Below are positions 25,021 through 33,561 of a stretch of DNA of 64,000 nucleotides, piece after piece (positions within the stretch are counted from its first letter, which is position 1; every line of letters starts with the position of its first letter). Under the pieces are notes generated by a model, which searched no databases, had not been told where the DNA came from, and saw nothing but the letters and a program-made list of their open reading frames with translations. The translations under genes and the position numbers were made by a program. Source of the stretch: Tolypothrix sp. NIES-4075 (GTDB taxonomy: Bacteria > Cyanobacteriota > Cyanobacteriia > Cyanobacteriales > Nostocaceae). The stretch is taken from positions 744,001 to 808,000 of the forward strand of contig NZ_BDUC01000002.1 in the NCBI RefSeq assembly GCF_002218085.1, read 5' to 3'.

Positions 25021-25725
25021 TTACACTTTTTTTTGCATAACTACAATAAAATCTGTAAGTTCAGCATCAACCTTGCCAAAAGTCAATGCTTTGACAACTG
25101 GTGACATCATTTTCCATCCTTTATCAATCAGCCAATGACGCGATCGCAGTTTTTTCTGTCTGGGATTTTCATAAACATGCAAGCGTTCTATTAACAAATC
25201 ATTTTCCGCTGCAAATTGCCTGATAGCTTCTGGTGAAATCGAAAACCGCAAATATGTTTTAAAAGGTAAACGGTCATCAACTCCCGCTAACTTTTCTCCA
25301 AAAATATATCTATAAAACCAAACATGAAAAGCATGGGGTGTAAACTTTGTAACCAATCCTTTCAATGACATGACATTGGGAATTGCTACAATCATAATAC
25401 CATCTTTCTTCAATGCTTTACGGCAATTAGCAAGGACTTTTTGCGGTTCGGAAAGATGTTCTAAAATCCACCAACAAACAATCAAATCAAACTCAGATTC
25501 TGGTAAATCATAAGTCTCTACATCCGCCAATATTTTTTCATTGAGAATCTCATTTCTATCAAGTTGCTTTTGTGAGATATCAAGCCCAACTATATAAGAA
25601 TTTGCTGGTATTTCAATATGAGAACAAGAACCACAGCCAATTTCCAGCACCTTAAAAGGTTGACGCTGCCAAATTAACTTCTCAACAACTGACTGCAACT
25701 TCGGGTCTTCTTCGAGTACTACCAT
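25021..25725 (-). CDS. Class I SAM-dependent methyltransferase
   Basis: A 234-residue Methyltransf_11-type enzyme. Motif I is VLEIGCGSCSHIEIP (about 24-38); the acidic end of beta-2 is GLDISQKQL; FDLIVCWWILEHLSEPQKVL (about 78-97) is motif IV with the post-I region; DGIMIVAIPNV follows. The C-terminal half, with RLHVYENPRQKK, is less typical. It probably methylates a sugar or lipid-linked intermediate in this polysaccharide cluster. Acceptor unknown. Confidence 0.85.
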   Translation of the reverse strand: MVVLEEDPKLQSVVEKLIWQRQPFKVLEIGCGSCSHIEIPANSYIVGLDISQKQLDRNEILNEKILADVETYDLPESEFDLIVCWWILEHLSEPQKVLANCRKALKKDGIMIVAIPNVMSLKGLVTKFTPHAFHVWFYRYIFGEKLAGVDDRLPFKTYLRFSISPEAIRQFAAENDLLIERLHVYENPRQKKLRSRHWLIDKGWKMMSPVVKALTFGKVDAELTDFIVVMQKKV

Positions 25726-25802
25726 GTCAAATTATCCTTAAATTCTAATGCAAAATTGCTCTTATTCTTTGCGTCTGGAGCGCCTATAAGTGAGAAAATT
25801 CT

Positions 25803-27017
25803 TTATCCAACAGGTTTATTAATTTCCCGCTCAGTACGCACCCAACTACTTTGAGGTTGAACCAAAAACTTCAGATAAAGCGGAATCTTCCAAAAAATGT
25901 AAAAAGGAATAGTTAATAATTCTCCCAAAGGCAAATCTTGCCTACCAAACTTCACCCAAGCTGTCAAAATCGCTGTTAGCAGAAACAAACCTGCTGTAGC
26001 TAACAAAATCGCTGGCATCCACAAAGCCGCCAAGACTCCAAACAGCAGTGAACTCGTCATCAACGCAAACCAAATAACCACGAGTAAAGATAAAGGTGGC
26101 AGGCACATATCTAAAGCGCTGATCAACAAATCTAATCTTTGTTGATGTATTGCTGCTTTAAATAGCAAGGGTACATAACTTAGTAAAGTTTGTAAATGAC
26201 CGTGATCCCAACGAGTTCTTTGACTGGTAATAGCATTTTTCTGCTGGGGAAAATTGCCGCTTACATTTGCTTCTGGGCAGAGAATTGGTGGGTGTCCAGC
26301 TATGGTTAAATCCAAGCTCAGTTTCATATCTTCAACGATGTAACCAGTAGCTAAATCAACCGAACGAATGACAGACCAAGGAAAAGCCATTCCTGTACCA
26401 GTTAATAAGCAAGGTAGTTTCAATTGAGTTAATCCACGCGGACGAACTAAATTTTTCACCTTGAAAGCAAATACTGAGATTGATTCTTTAGGGCTAGAAT
26501 TAGTGGGTTTTGCCATCAAATAGGTAGCTTGCACCGGTTTTTTTGTTATGATCGCGCTCTGAGTTAAAGATGCGATCGCACCTTGATGAACTCTACAGTC
26601 AGCATCAACAAAGACAACTACATCGGGTGGATCGCTAGAAAGAAACCGCAAGCCATAATCGATCGCGTATCCCTTACCGCGCAGCATCAAATCCTGACGC
26701 TCGATGACTGTAGCACCCGCAGCAGATGCAATTTCTGCCGTGCGATCGCTGCAATTGTCAGCAATTACTATTAACCGATGTTCGTTTTTTAACTGTGATT
26801 TAATGTCTAGTATTGTGGAACCAATGACCAATTCTTCATTATGTGCTGGAACTAACACCGCAACTTTAGGATTTTGACTTCCATTCGCAACACAAGCAAG
26901 TGGAAACAAAGCTGCGATACATTCCCCCAGCAAAACTAAGCTGAGAATTACCAACCCTAATGCACTAACTAACAAAACAACATCAAAGAATAAAACCGCA
27001 AATTGGTTAATTGACAT
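25803..27017 (-). CDS. Membrane GT2 glycosyltransferase
   Basis: A 404-residue processive-looking GT2 enzyme. One N-terminal helix (about 8-35) precedes the GT-A fold: VAVLVPAHNEELVIGSTI, RLIVIADNCSDRTAEIA, VVFVDADCRV as the DxD site, GTGMAFPWSVI and VEDMKLSLDL (the ED motif), then QRTRWDHGHLQT in place of the Q/RxxRW motif. Three helices close the protein (about 290-370). Architecture is like hyaluronan and cellulose synthases, but in this context it may start or extend a repeat unit. Confidence 0.87.
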   Translation of the reverse strand: MSINQFAVLFFDVVLLVSALGLVILSLVLLGECIAALFPLACVANGSQNPKVAVLVPAHNEELVIGSTILDIKSQLKNEHRLIVIADNCSDRTAEIASAAGATVIERQDLMLRGKGYAIDYGLRFLSSDPPDVVVFVDADCRVHQGAIASLTQSAIITKKPVQATYLMAKPTNSSPKESISVFAFKVKNLVRPRGLTQLKLPCLLTGTGMAFPWSVIRSVDLATGYIVEDMKLSLDLTIAGHPPILCPEANVSGNFPQQKNAITSQRTRWDHGHLQTLLSYVPLLFKAAIHQQRLDLLISALDMCLPPLSLLVVIWFALMTSSLLFGVLAALWMPAILLATAGLFLLTAILTAWVKFGRQDLPLGELLTIPFYIFWKIPLYLKFLVQPQSSWVRTEREINKPVG

Positions 27018-27213
27018 TTGTTTAACTCTAAATTAATTACTTAATCAATGTCATTCATAATTAATAATTAATAATTCTTAATTTTAATCAGTGTCAGCTT
27101 TAATTCTCCACTTCAAAAGTTGATCGCGCTTGGAAAAAAATCGTGTTTAGCTTTACCCATTTTTTTAATTATCAATTATGAATTATGAATTAATAAATAT
27201 TTAGTCAAGCTGT
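27018..27213. repeat. AT-rich attaatta repeats between GT2 and acyltransferase
   Basis: Repeats of aattaata type lie at 27054-27085 and again at 27168-27200, in opposite sense, so the two could pair. No gene is seen. Confidence 0.5.
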
Positions 27214-27816
27214 TTATAGCTGACTGACTTCACCGATATCAAATTTGTGATGATTGTCAGAATTAATAATTTTTGCCGGAATACCAACTGCTGTTGCTCT
27301 TGCCGGAACATTACTTAAAACTACAGCATTCGCACCAATATTTACATCATCTCCAACAGTGATATCACCAAAAATTTTTGCACCAGCACCAACATTGACA
27401 CGTTTACCTAACTTTGGTGCATCAAACGGACGATTTAAATAACGATTACCTAAAGTAACGCCTTGGCGAATAATACTTTCATCGCCAATTGAAGCGTATC
27501 CATGAATTACAATTCCTCCTTGGTGTTCAATAATTACGCGACGACCAAGTTGGACAGTAAACGGTAACTCAATTCCATAGGTATTGCGAACTTTCCGAAA
27601 TAACATTTTATATAAAATGCTGAAGGGTGCCCGCACAAATTTGGATTTAATTTTCATTGTCCAAACACCAAAACGGTGAACTGCTACTGCACGAAATCCT
27701 GGTTTAGTCCAATCTCGTCCATGAGCAATCCAGTCTTCTTTCACAAGCTGCCAAAGACTTAAAGTAAAAAGTTCCGCCTCGGTTGCAGTTGCTCTCCCAA
27801 AGGGTAATGCACTCAT
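27214..27816 (-). CDS. Serine-acetyltransferase-like hexapeptide acyltransferase
   Basis: A 200-residue left-handed beta-helix acyltransferase. An alpha-helical N-terminus contains WQLVKEDWIAHGRDWTKPG and FRAVAVHRFGVW. Hexapeptide turns follow: VIIEHQGGIVIHGYASIGD, IIRQGVTLGN, VNVGAGAKIFGDITVGDDV and NIGANAVVLSNVPARATAVG. The catalytic histidine is in IVIHGYA. This form resembles CysE-like enzymes found in polysaccharide clusters rather than the cysteine-pathway enzyme, so O-acetylation of the exopolymer is likely. Confidence 0.87.
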   Translation of the reverse strand: MSALPFGRATATEAELFTLSLWQLVKEDWIAHGRDWTKPGFRAVAVHRFGVWTMKIKSKFVRAPFSILYKMLFRKVRNTYGIELPFTVQLGRRVIIEHQGGIVIHGYASIGDESIIRQGVTLGNRYLNRPFDAPKLGKRVNVGAGAKIFGDITVGDDVNIGANAVVLSNVPARATAVGIPAKIINSDNHHKFDIGEVSQL

Positions 27817-27879
27817 GGCTCTTGTTCCTAGTTCAGTTTTTTATGAATAAGCTCGCGAGTTTTTTCAACTTCTGACTAA

Positions 27880-30063
27880 TTAAGGTATCGACGCAGTATC
27901 TACTTTTTCCACACTGTTTTCTGAGCGATAGCTATTGTAGTAAAAATAGTTATCAGGCTCGTGTTTCACATTAACCGCATTGGCAACAATTCCTAAGATA
28001 TTAGCTTCAGAACGTGCCAGTAAAGATTTAGCAGCAGTAGCAGTATTTGAATCAACAACGCCCGGTCTAACGACAATTAAAACTCCGTCTACCATGTTGC
28101 CTAAAACTGCTGCATCGGCAGTTCCCACAAGGGGCGGAGTGTCAAAAATTACGTAATCGTAACTTTGAGATAACATGTCTATAAAAGATGTCATGCGTTC
28201 TGAATCAATTAACGCTAAAGGATTGGGAGGCATGACTCCAGCAGTTAGTACAGATAAATTACTTGTTATTCTTTGTACTGATTTAGAAAAATCATTTTCT
28301 CCTACCATGACATTACTTAAACCGACTGAGTTTATTAAACCCCAGAGATGATGTTGGGAGGGCTGACGCATATCTGCATCAACTAACAAAACTCGTCGTC
28401 CAGCTAAAGACATTACCGCAGCTAAATTAGCAGCAACTTCTGTTTTTCCCTCCCCAGAAATAGAACTCGTGACTACAATTGCAGAAACTTTTCTATCTAA
28501 GCTAATAAATTTCAGATTTGCTTGCAGCATTTGGTATGCTTCGTGAATTACAGTACGCGGAGAAGTCGCCACAATAATTCGCTCTGAAACTTTTTCTAAG
28601 CTTCTATCCAGAAAAGTAGATGTATTCTTTTCATATTTGGGAATTAGCCCTAACAATGTATAGCCAAAAAGCGCTTCAGCTTCTTTAGTTGTCTTCAATC
28701 TTCTATCAATTAAGTCAACAAAAAAGGCAGATGCTACACCCAAAAGTAAACCCACAAATCCGCTACCTAATGTGATGACCAATTTCTTTTTTTTAACTGA
28801 TGGGCTAAAAGCAACTTTCGCATATTCGACTACTTTAGCATTGCCAACAGTTTGATTTTTGGCTACTTCAATTTCCAGTTGTCTTGTCAAAAGGTTTTCG
28901 TAACTTTTTTGGGCTATTGATAATCTTCGTTCTAAATCTCCTTCCTGTTTTTCTAAATTTGGCATCACCTGGGCTCTTCTTTTATAAGAAGCTATAACCG
29001 CAGATAAAGCTTCTACTTTTTTTTCTAAACCTAAGCGTTGTGACTGTAATCTGACAAAATCTGATGTTAAGTTTTGCTTGATTTCCCCCATTTGCAATTT
29101 TCCAGGGGCAATCGCAGCTTTATATCCTAAAGATTGAGATATTTGCTGTTGCAATAAAGAATTTATATTTGCTTTTTGGCTTTCGAGATCGACGATGGCT
29201 GGATGTCTTTCTGTGTAACGAGCTTTCAAAGCTGCTAGTTGAGTTTCTACTTTTTGCAGTTCAGCTAAAAGTCCTTGCACCCTAGGTACTTGACTTAATG
29301 AAGTAATATCCACCGCTCGATCTACACGTAAATTCATTTGACGGCGTATTTGTATTTCCTGAGCTCTTGCATCCGCTAATTCCGAACGAGCTTTGGCTAA
29401 TTCAATCTCGACATCACTGATATTTTTCACTGATGCTTTTGTTTCTTCTGCAAGTTCGAGAATTTGATTTTTTAGCTTAAATTTTCGCAAAGCTTCTGCT
29501 GCTTTCTCTAATTGTGCTTTAGCCCGTGGCAATTCTTTTTCAATGAATGCACCGGCGGAGATAGCTTGAGTTCGGTTACTAAGAATGTTATTGGCAATGT
29601 AAGATTTCATCACCTGATCGACTATTGCTTTAGCCGATTCCGGATTATCAGATGTGTAAGAAACTTTGAGGACATCAGTACCGACAACTGCTTCTGTCTT
29701 GATAGAAATTGCATCTGGACTCAAAGGATTGCCCTTTTTATCTTTTAGTTTGAGGGTTTCGATCGCGTCTTGCATGACCGGTTCAGACTGCATTACTATC
29801 GCTTGGGTGTCTAAAGGATTAGCCTCAGGTTTGATGGATTCAAGATGCCCTATTTTTTCGCCTACTCCCGTTAGTGATGACGTTTGGTTGGATTGGAAAA
29901 GAAGTTTTCCACTTGCTTCGTAAACGGGTGGTTGGATAACGAAATTAATTCCACCAAGAGTGGCAAAAACTGCAAACACTCCTGAAGCTATCAGCCAGCG
30001 ACGTTTGAGAACTAGCAAGTATTTTTGAACATCTATTTCTTCCGGATAGTTTTTTGTATCCAT
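27880..30063 (-). CDS. Wzz/Wzc-type polysaccharide co-polymerase with tyrosine kinase domain
   Basis: A 727-residue bacterial tyrosine autokinase. Residues 10-50 hold the Wzz domain and first helix (WLIASGVFAVFATLGGINFV); a long coiled-coil periplasmic part runs to about 420; the second helix is LVITLGSGFVGLLLGVASAF (about 435-455). The cytoplasmic BY-kinase has Walker A SSISGEGKTEVAANLA, Walker A' VLLVDADMRQPS and Walker B YVIFDTPPLVG. A short C-terminal tyrosine cluster YFYYNSY matches the autophosphorylation tail. It should set chain length and export of the polymer together with the Wzy-like protein. Confidence 0.92.
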   Translation of the reverse strand: MDTKNYPEEIDVQKYLLVLKRRWLIASGVFAVFATLGGINFVIQPPVYEASGKLLFQSNQTSSLTGVGEKIGHLESIKPEANPLDTQAIVMQSEPVMQDAIETLKLKDKKGNPLSPDAISIKTEAVVGTDVLKVSYTSDNPESAKAIVDQVMKSYIANNILSNRTQAISAGAFIEKELPRAKAQLEKAAEALRKFKLKNQILELAEETKASVKNISDVEIELAKARSELADARAQEIQIRRQMNLRVDRAVDITSLSQVPRVQGLLAELQKVETQLAALKARYTERHPAIVDLESQKANINSLLQQQISQSLGYKAAIAPGKLQMGEIKQNLTSDFVRLQSQRLGLEKKVEALSAVIASYKRRAQVMPNLEKQEGDLERRLSIAQKSYENLLTRQLEIEVAKNQTVGNAKVVEYAKVAFSPSVKKKKLVITLGSGFVGLLLGVASAFFVDLIDRRLKTTKEAEALFGYTLLGLIPKYEKNTSTFLDRSLEKVSERIIVATSPRTVIHEAYQMLQANLKFISLDRKVSAIVVTSSISGEGKTEVAANLAAVMSLAGRRVLLVDADMRQPSQHHLWGLINSVGLSNVMVGENDFSKSVQRITSNLSVLTAGVMPPNPLALIDSERMTSFIDMLSQSYDYVIFDTPPLVGTADAAVLGNMVDGVLIVVRPGVVDSNTATAAKSLLARSEANILGIVANAVNVKHEPDNYFYYNSYRSENSVEKVDTASIP

Positions 30064-30161
30064 ACAAATATATAACTTCTATATGAACGTGTAGTTGGAG
30101 TATCAATTAAATTGGAATGTGAATACTTTGAGTAAAAAGTTGGATCAACTTTTGGTGCAAA

Positions 30162-30980
30162 CTAAAAGTTTTTACATTTTTTACTCTTTATAACCAGGTT
30201 ACTACCTTTATGTCTCTTAACTGCTGACCAAGGATTTTCATAAAGCTGAAATCTTTGTTTCACAATTAACCACAAAAATGGAATAGCATCCAACAGATAC
30301 CTCTTCCAGAGTCGCCGAGGTTCGCTTAACAGCCGATAAAGCCACTCTAGACCAACTTCACTCATCCATTTTGGCGATCGCTTGATATTACCTGCCTCAA
30401 AACCGATGGTTGCACCAATCGCCAAAAATACCTTCACATTATTCAATTGCTTTCTATACCTAGCAATCCACATTTCTTGTTTGGGTGCGCCTACACCAAT
30501 TGCTAAAACTGTAGCATCTGAAGAGTTAATGAGATTAACAATCTCTTGACACTCTTCTTCATTTTTCTCAAATCCAAAGGACGGCGAGTGCGCCGCAACT
30601 ATAATATCTCTACCAACCTTTGCATTAATTTTTTGTTGAGCTATCTTAACTACATCTGCCTCCGCGCCCAGCAAAAAGATTTTGATTTTGTCATCTTGCT
30701 GGTAATAATTGTAAAACGCTGGAAACAAATCTGAACCCGAAATTTTCTCCTGTATAGGTGTTCTCAAAAAACTCGATATATACATCAAAACTTTACTATC
30801 GCAAACTCTATAATCTGCCTCTTGGTAAACAAGATAAAAGTCTTGATTTCTCTGCAATTTCATCACATGATCTACGTTAGGAGTAAACACAACACCACCG
30901 ACTCGCAGATTTTCTAGCAATTCGACCATTGTGATGTTGTTGATGGTCACATTTAGTAAGTTAACCTGTCTCATCATCAC
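30162..30980 (-). CDS. WecG/TagA/CpsF family glycosyltransferase (GT26)
   Basis: A 272-residue GT26 enzyme. Signatures are GGVVFTPNVDHVMKLQRNQD (about 29-48), YRVCDSKVLMYISSFL, the DLF block near residue 82, FLLGAEADVV, GVGAPKQEMWIARYRKQL (about 157-174) and IGATIGFEAGNIKRSPKWM, then GLEWLYRLLSEPRRLWKRYL. Members transfer N-acetylmannosaminuronic acid, ManNAc or glucose to lipid-linked sugars. First gene in the cluster, so its upstream gap should hold the main promoter. Confidence 0.93.
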   Translation of the reverse strand: MMMRQVNLLNVTINNITMVELLENLRVGGVVFTPNVDHVMKLQRNQDFYLVYQEADYRVCDSKVLMYISSFLRTPIQEKISGSDLFPAFYNYYQQDDKIKIFLLGAEADVVKIAQQKINAKVGRDIIVAAHSPSFGFEKNEEECQEIVNLINSSDATVLAIGVGAPKQEMWIARYRKQLNNVKVFLAIGATIGFEAGNIKRSPKWMSEVGLEWLYRLLSEPRRLWKRYLLDAIPFLWLIVKQRFQLYENPWSAVKRHKGSNLVIKSKKCKNF

Positions 30981-31430
30981 CGTTAAAACAACTAAGCCTA
31001 TCGGACAAAACAGTTTTTAGTGACTAACCAAGCAAGTTGTTTTAACTAGGTAAATCAAAAAAAAACATGATGCACCGATGATTGCAAAGTATAGATTTTC
31101 CAGATTGCAATTTAAACAATGACTGAAAAAAATCTATTTCACCGAAAGTAATTTTCAATTGTTTAGTTGCTTGGTTATTTACTGTAAATATGTACATTTT
31201 CTATTCTTAAAAATAAATATACCTTTTTCTGTGTATATTTAAAAGAGATAATATAAAGTTAATATGTAGAGTGTATAAAATTTATTAAAGAAATTGTAAA
31301 GATTTCCGAAAAAGCTCGGATTTTTGGAAAAAACTTTGAAGTTATATAGTTAAACTCAATCAAGCAAATATTTTGCAGTGTCTGGGTTTCGGCATTTCGA
31401 GAGTAGGGTTATTTACTCAAAAATTTGATT

Positions 31431-31458
31431 GCGGTATTTACGTATCCGTAAATACCGC
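31431..31458. promoter_or_regulatory. 12-bp perfect inverted repeat, candidate operator
   Basis: Arms gcggtatttacg (31431-31442) and cgtaaataccgc (31447-31458) are separated by tatc. There is no T-run on either side, so an operator or a mobile palindrome fits better than a terminator. It is not one of the other repeat families here. Confidence 0.5.
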
Positions 31459-31540
31459 ATACTCTTGACAAAAGCAAAAATGTAGGGGAATAAAAACGAA
31501 TATTAAGCCAAAAAACATCTGACTTAGGGGTGAATTTCTA

Positions 31541-31683
31541 AGGGAGTGGGTAATGGAAAATGGAAAATGGGTAGTGGAAAGCGGGTAATGGAAAATGTAC
31601 TTTCTCATCTCAACTACCAACTACCAATTCCCAATTCCCAATGCCCAATTCCCAATTCCCCATTCCCCATTTTCCATTTCCAC
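31541..31683. repeat. ttcccaa/gggtaatgg short tandem repeats
   Basis: Units of aatgggtaatggaaaatgg type (31545-31592) are followed by the complementary ccaattcccaattccc type (31616-31680). The two halves can pair. The repeats lie just past the amidase stop. Confidence 0.75.
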
Positions 31684-31719
31684 CGAAAAAGAGAAAGTGC
31701 TTTTAGTAGGAAGAGGTTT

Positions 31720-33504
31720 TTAACGATCGCTTTTAAACCACTCGACAATACCTTGAGCGATCGATGAAGCTTCTTTCTTCTGTTCAGAGGGATTTGTTAC
31801 CAATTCAAATTCATCCGGATTACTCATAAAACCCAATTCCAACAACACCGACGGTGTACTTGCTGGACGTGTCAGCGCCAAGTTATCCCAAAATACACCA
31901 TAAGAAGGACGCTTTAACTTCTTCACTACATAATTATGTAAAAAGACTGCTAAACTGTGAGCTTGGGGATTATACCAAAAAGCAGCAAAACCCTTGATTT
32001 TCTCAGCATCACCATCATCAGGTAAAGAATTGTGATGAATGGAAATAGAAATTGCTGGTTCTTCCTTATCAATAATTGCTTGGCGATCACCTAAAGAAAC
32101 TTCCTTATCATCTTCCCGTGTCATCACCACCGTTGCCCCTCGTTTTACCAACTCATCCCGCAGCAACTTCGACACAACCAAATTTAAGTCTTTTTCTAAA
32201 TACCCAGTTGGACCACTTGCCCCAGATTCTTTACCCCCGTGTCCGGGATCGAGTAAAATCTTGATGCCAGATAGCGGCTTGTCATTTTTGCGGATTTCTG
32301 GGGGTTGACGCAAAGACAAAACTAAACTTGTTCCCTCGTATCTCAGCTTGTATCCCCACTGTTGGTTTCTTTTGAGGTTAAAGGTGTATTCTACGCCTCC
32401 TTGAGGCAACTGCTGCCAATCTAGGCGAGAAATTAAAGCGTTATCAACGCTCTTGATAATGTCTGTTTGCGCTGTGGCATTGTAGAGCGTGACAGTGAGA
32501 AAGCGATCGCCTTGCTGTACACTAACGGGTACAGGAACCTGCAAGGGAAAAACTATTTCTGTCGCATTCGCAAGTTGACGATATCCCACACTGCGAATAA
32601 TTGTCTTTGGTGGAACTGCACCTGATAAAATACGGGTTTCCTTACTATTAATCCAAGCACCATAATCCAAGCGCAACCATTCACCTTCTTTACCTGTGAC
32701 TGTGGTGCGTGTTCCTTTAGGTAACGGTGTTAGTCTAGAATAATCTGTAGAAGGACCAGTACGAGCAACTCCAGCATCTACCGTCACCTCAGCAACTTGT
32801 AATTGTGCGGGTGAGAGAATTTGAATTTTTCCAGTGCCGAGTTGAGTTATTGTTTTACCATTCAGCGTTAGTTGAAATTGAGGTTGTCCCAAATCGGCAG
32901 CAGCATCTATTGTAGTGCAAGCCTCGTACTTCCCAACGTTAGATTGGGTGTTTGGCTGATTATTTCCGGTTAAGGCAGCTAAATTGCTTGGGAGTTGCGC
33001 TTGAGTTGGTTGAGGTAAAAGGGGAATAGTTTGATTTGCGACTTTGACAGATACTGTAGCGTTAGAAGGTGCGATCGCGCTAAAACAAATAAGTTCCCCC
33101 GCTAGTTTAGCAATATCTGCTGCTGGAGTGAGAGAATCTTTAGCAAAAGCTAACCCTTTTGGTGTTTCAGGTAGAGAAGATATCCTTGTCACCTTAATTT
33201 GACGTTCTTGATTCTGATAGCGCACAGTAAAGAGATTCTCTCCTAACTGTAAGGGTAAACTTGGGGCAAAATGTCCCGCCTTGCTGCGAGCTATCGGTTT
33301 ACCATTGATGAGAACTTCTCCATTTGGAGGTGCTGTACCCAGAAAGAAAATTTTTTCTTCACTGGTTTGGTAGTTTGCTGAGGGAAAAACTATATTGAGA
33401 GATTGCTCTTGAGCCAAAGTTGGGGAGGATATGACTATAGAGGTTAATAATACCAATCCAAAAACGGTTTTCACAGCCAAATCAAAGAAAATTGCATAAC
33501 ACAA
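31720..33504 (-). CDS. amiC: AMIN-domain N-acetylmuramoyl-L-alanine amidase
   Basis: A 594-residue exported cell-wall amidase. A signal peptide ends SPTLAQEQ (about residue 33). An SH3-like region around AGVARTGPSTDYSRL to GEWLRLDYGAWI (about 240-290) and an AMIN-like region (about 300-385) precede the catalytic Amidase_3 domain: ILLDPGHGGKESGASG with the first zinc histidine, the glutamate in YLEKDLNL, VVMTREDD, and SISIHHNSLPD with the second zinc histidine. It cleaves the lactyl-amide bond in peptidoglycan; in filamentous cyanobacteria AmiC-type enzymes also drill septal nanopores. A GTG start at 33474 would give a tighter signal peptide. A broken copy of its tail lies at 15983-16183. Confidence 0.9.
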   Translation of the reverse strand: MCYAIFFDLAVKTVFGLVLLTSIVISSPTLAQEQSLNIVFPSANYQTSEEKIFFLGTAPPNGEVLINGKPIARSKAGHFAPSLPLQLGENLFTVRYQNQERQIKVTRISSLPETPKGLAFAKDSLTPAADIAKLAGELICFSAIAPSNATVSVKVANQTIPLLPQPTQAQLPSNLAALTGNNQPNTQSNVGKYEACTTIDAAADLGQPQFQLTLNGKTITQLGTGKIQILSPAQLQVAEVTVDAGVARTGPSTDYSRLTPLPKGTRTTVTGKEGEWLRLDYGAWINSKETRILSGAVPPKTIIRSVGYRQLANATEIVFPLQVPVPVSVQQGDRFLTVTLYNATAQTDIIKSVDNALISRLDWQQLPQGGVEYTFNLKRNQQWGYKLRYEGTSLVLSLRQPPEIRKNDKPLSGIKILLDPGHGGKESGASGPTGYLEKDLNLVVSKLLRDELVKRGATVVMTREDDKEVSLGDRQAIIDKEEPAISISIHHNSLPDDGDAEKIKGFAAFWYNPQAHSLAVFLHNYVVKKLKRPSYGVFWDNLALTRPASTPSVLLELGFMSNPDEFELVTNPSEQKKEASSIAQGIVEWFKSDR

Positions 33505-33561
33505 TTACTGTGGCACAATGACGGCATGTATTTTTAGAAGTTGCTAGAAAATGTAAGTACT

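Larger units (their letters stand above)
30981..31719. promoter_or_regulatory. AT-rich leader of the exopolysaccharide cluster
   Basis: This 739-base gap lies upstream of the GT26 gene and downstream of the amidase, both minus strand. Dyads seen: taaccaagcaa / ttgcttggtta (31025-31035, 31167-31177), aaatatac / gtatattt (31215-31222, 31233-31240) and the strong palindrome at 31431-31458. The taaccaagcaagttgttttaa start resembles the junction sequence at 15962-15986. It should hold the cluster promoter, but no -35/-10 pair is clear. Confidence 0.45.

Noticed and set aside
31303..31326. tccgaaaaagctcgga hairpin as terminator
   Set aside because: Only five base pairs in the stem, in very AT-rich sequence where such dyads arise by chance.
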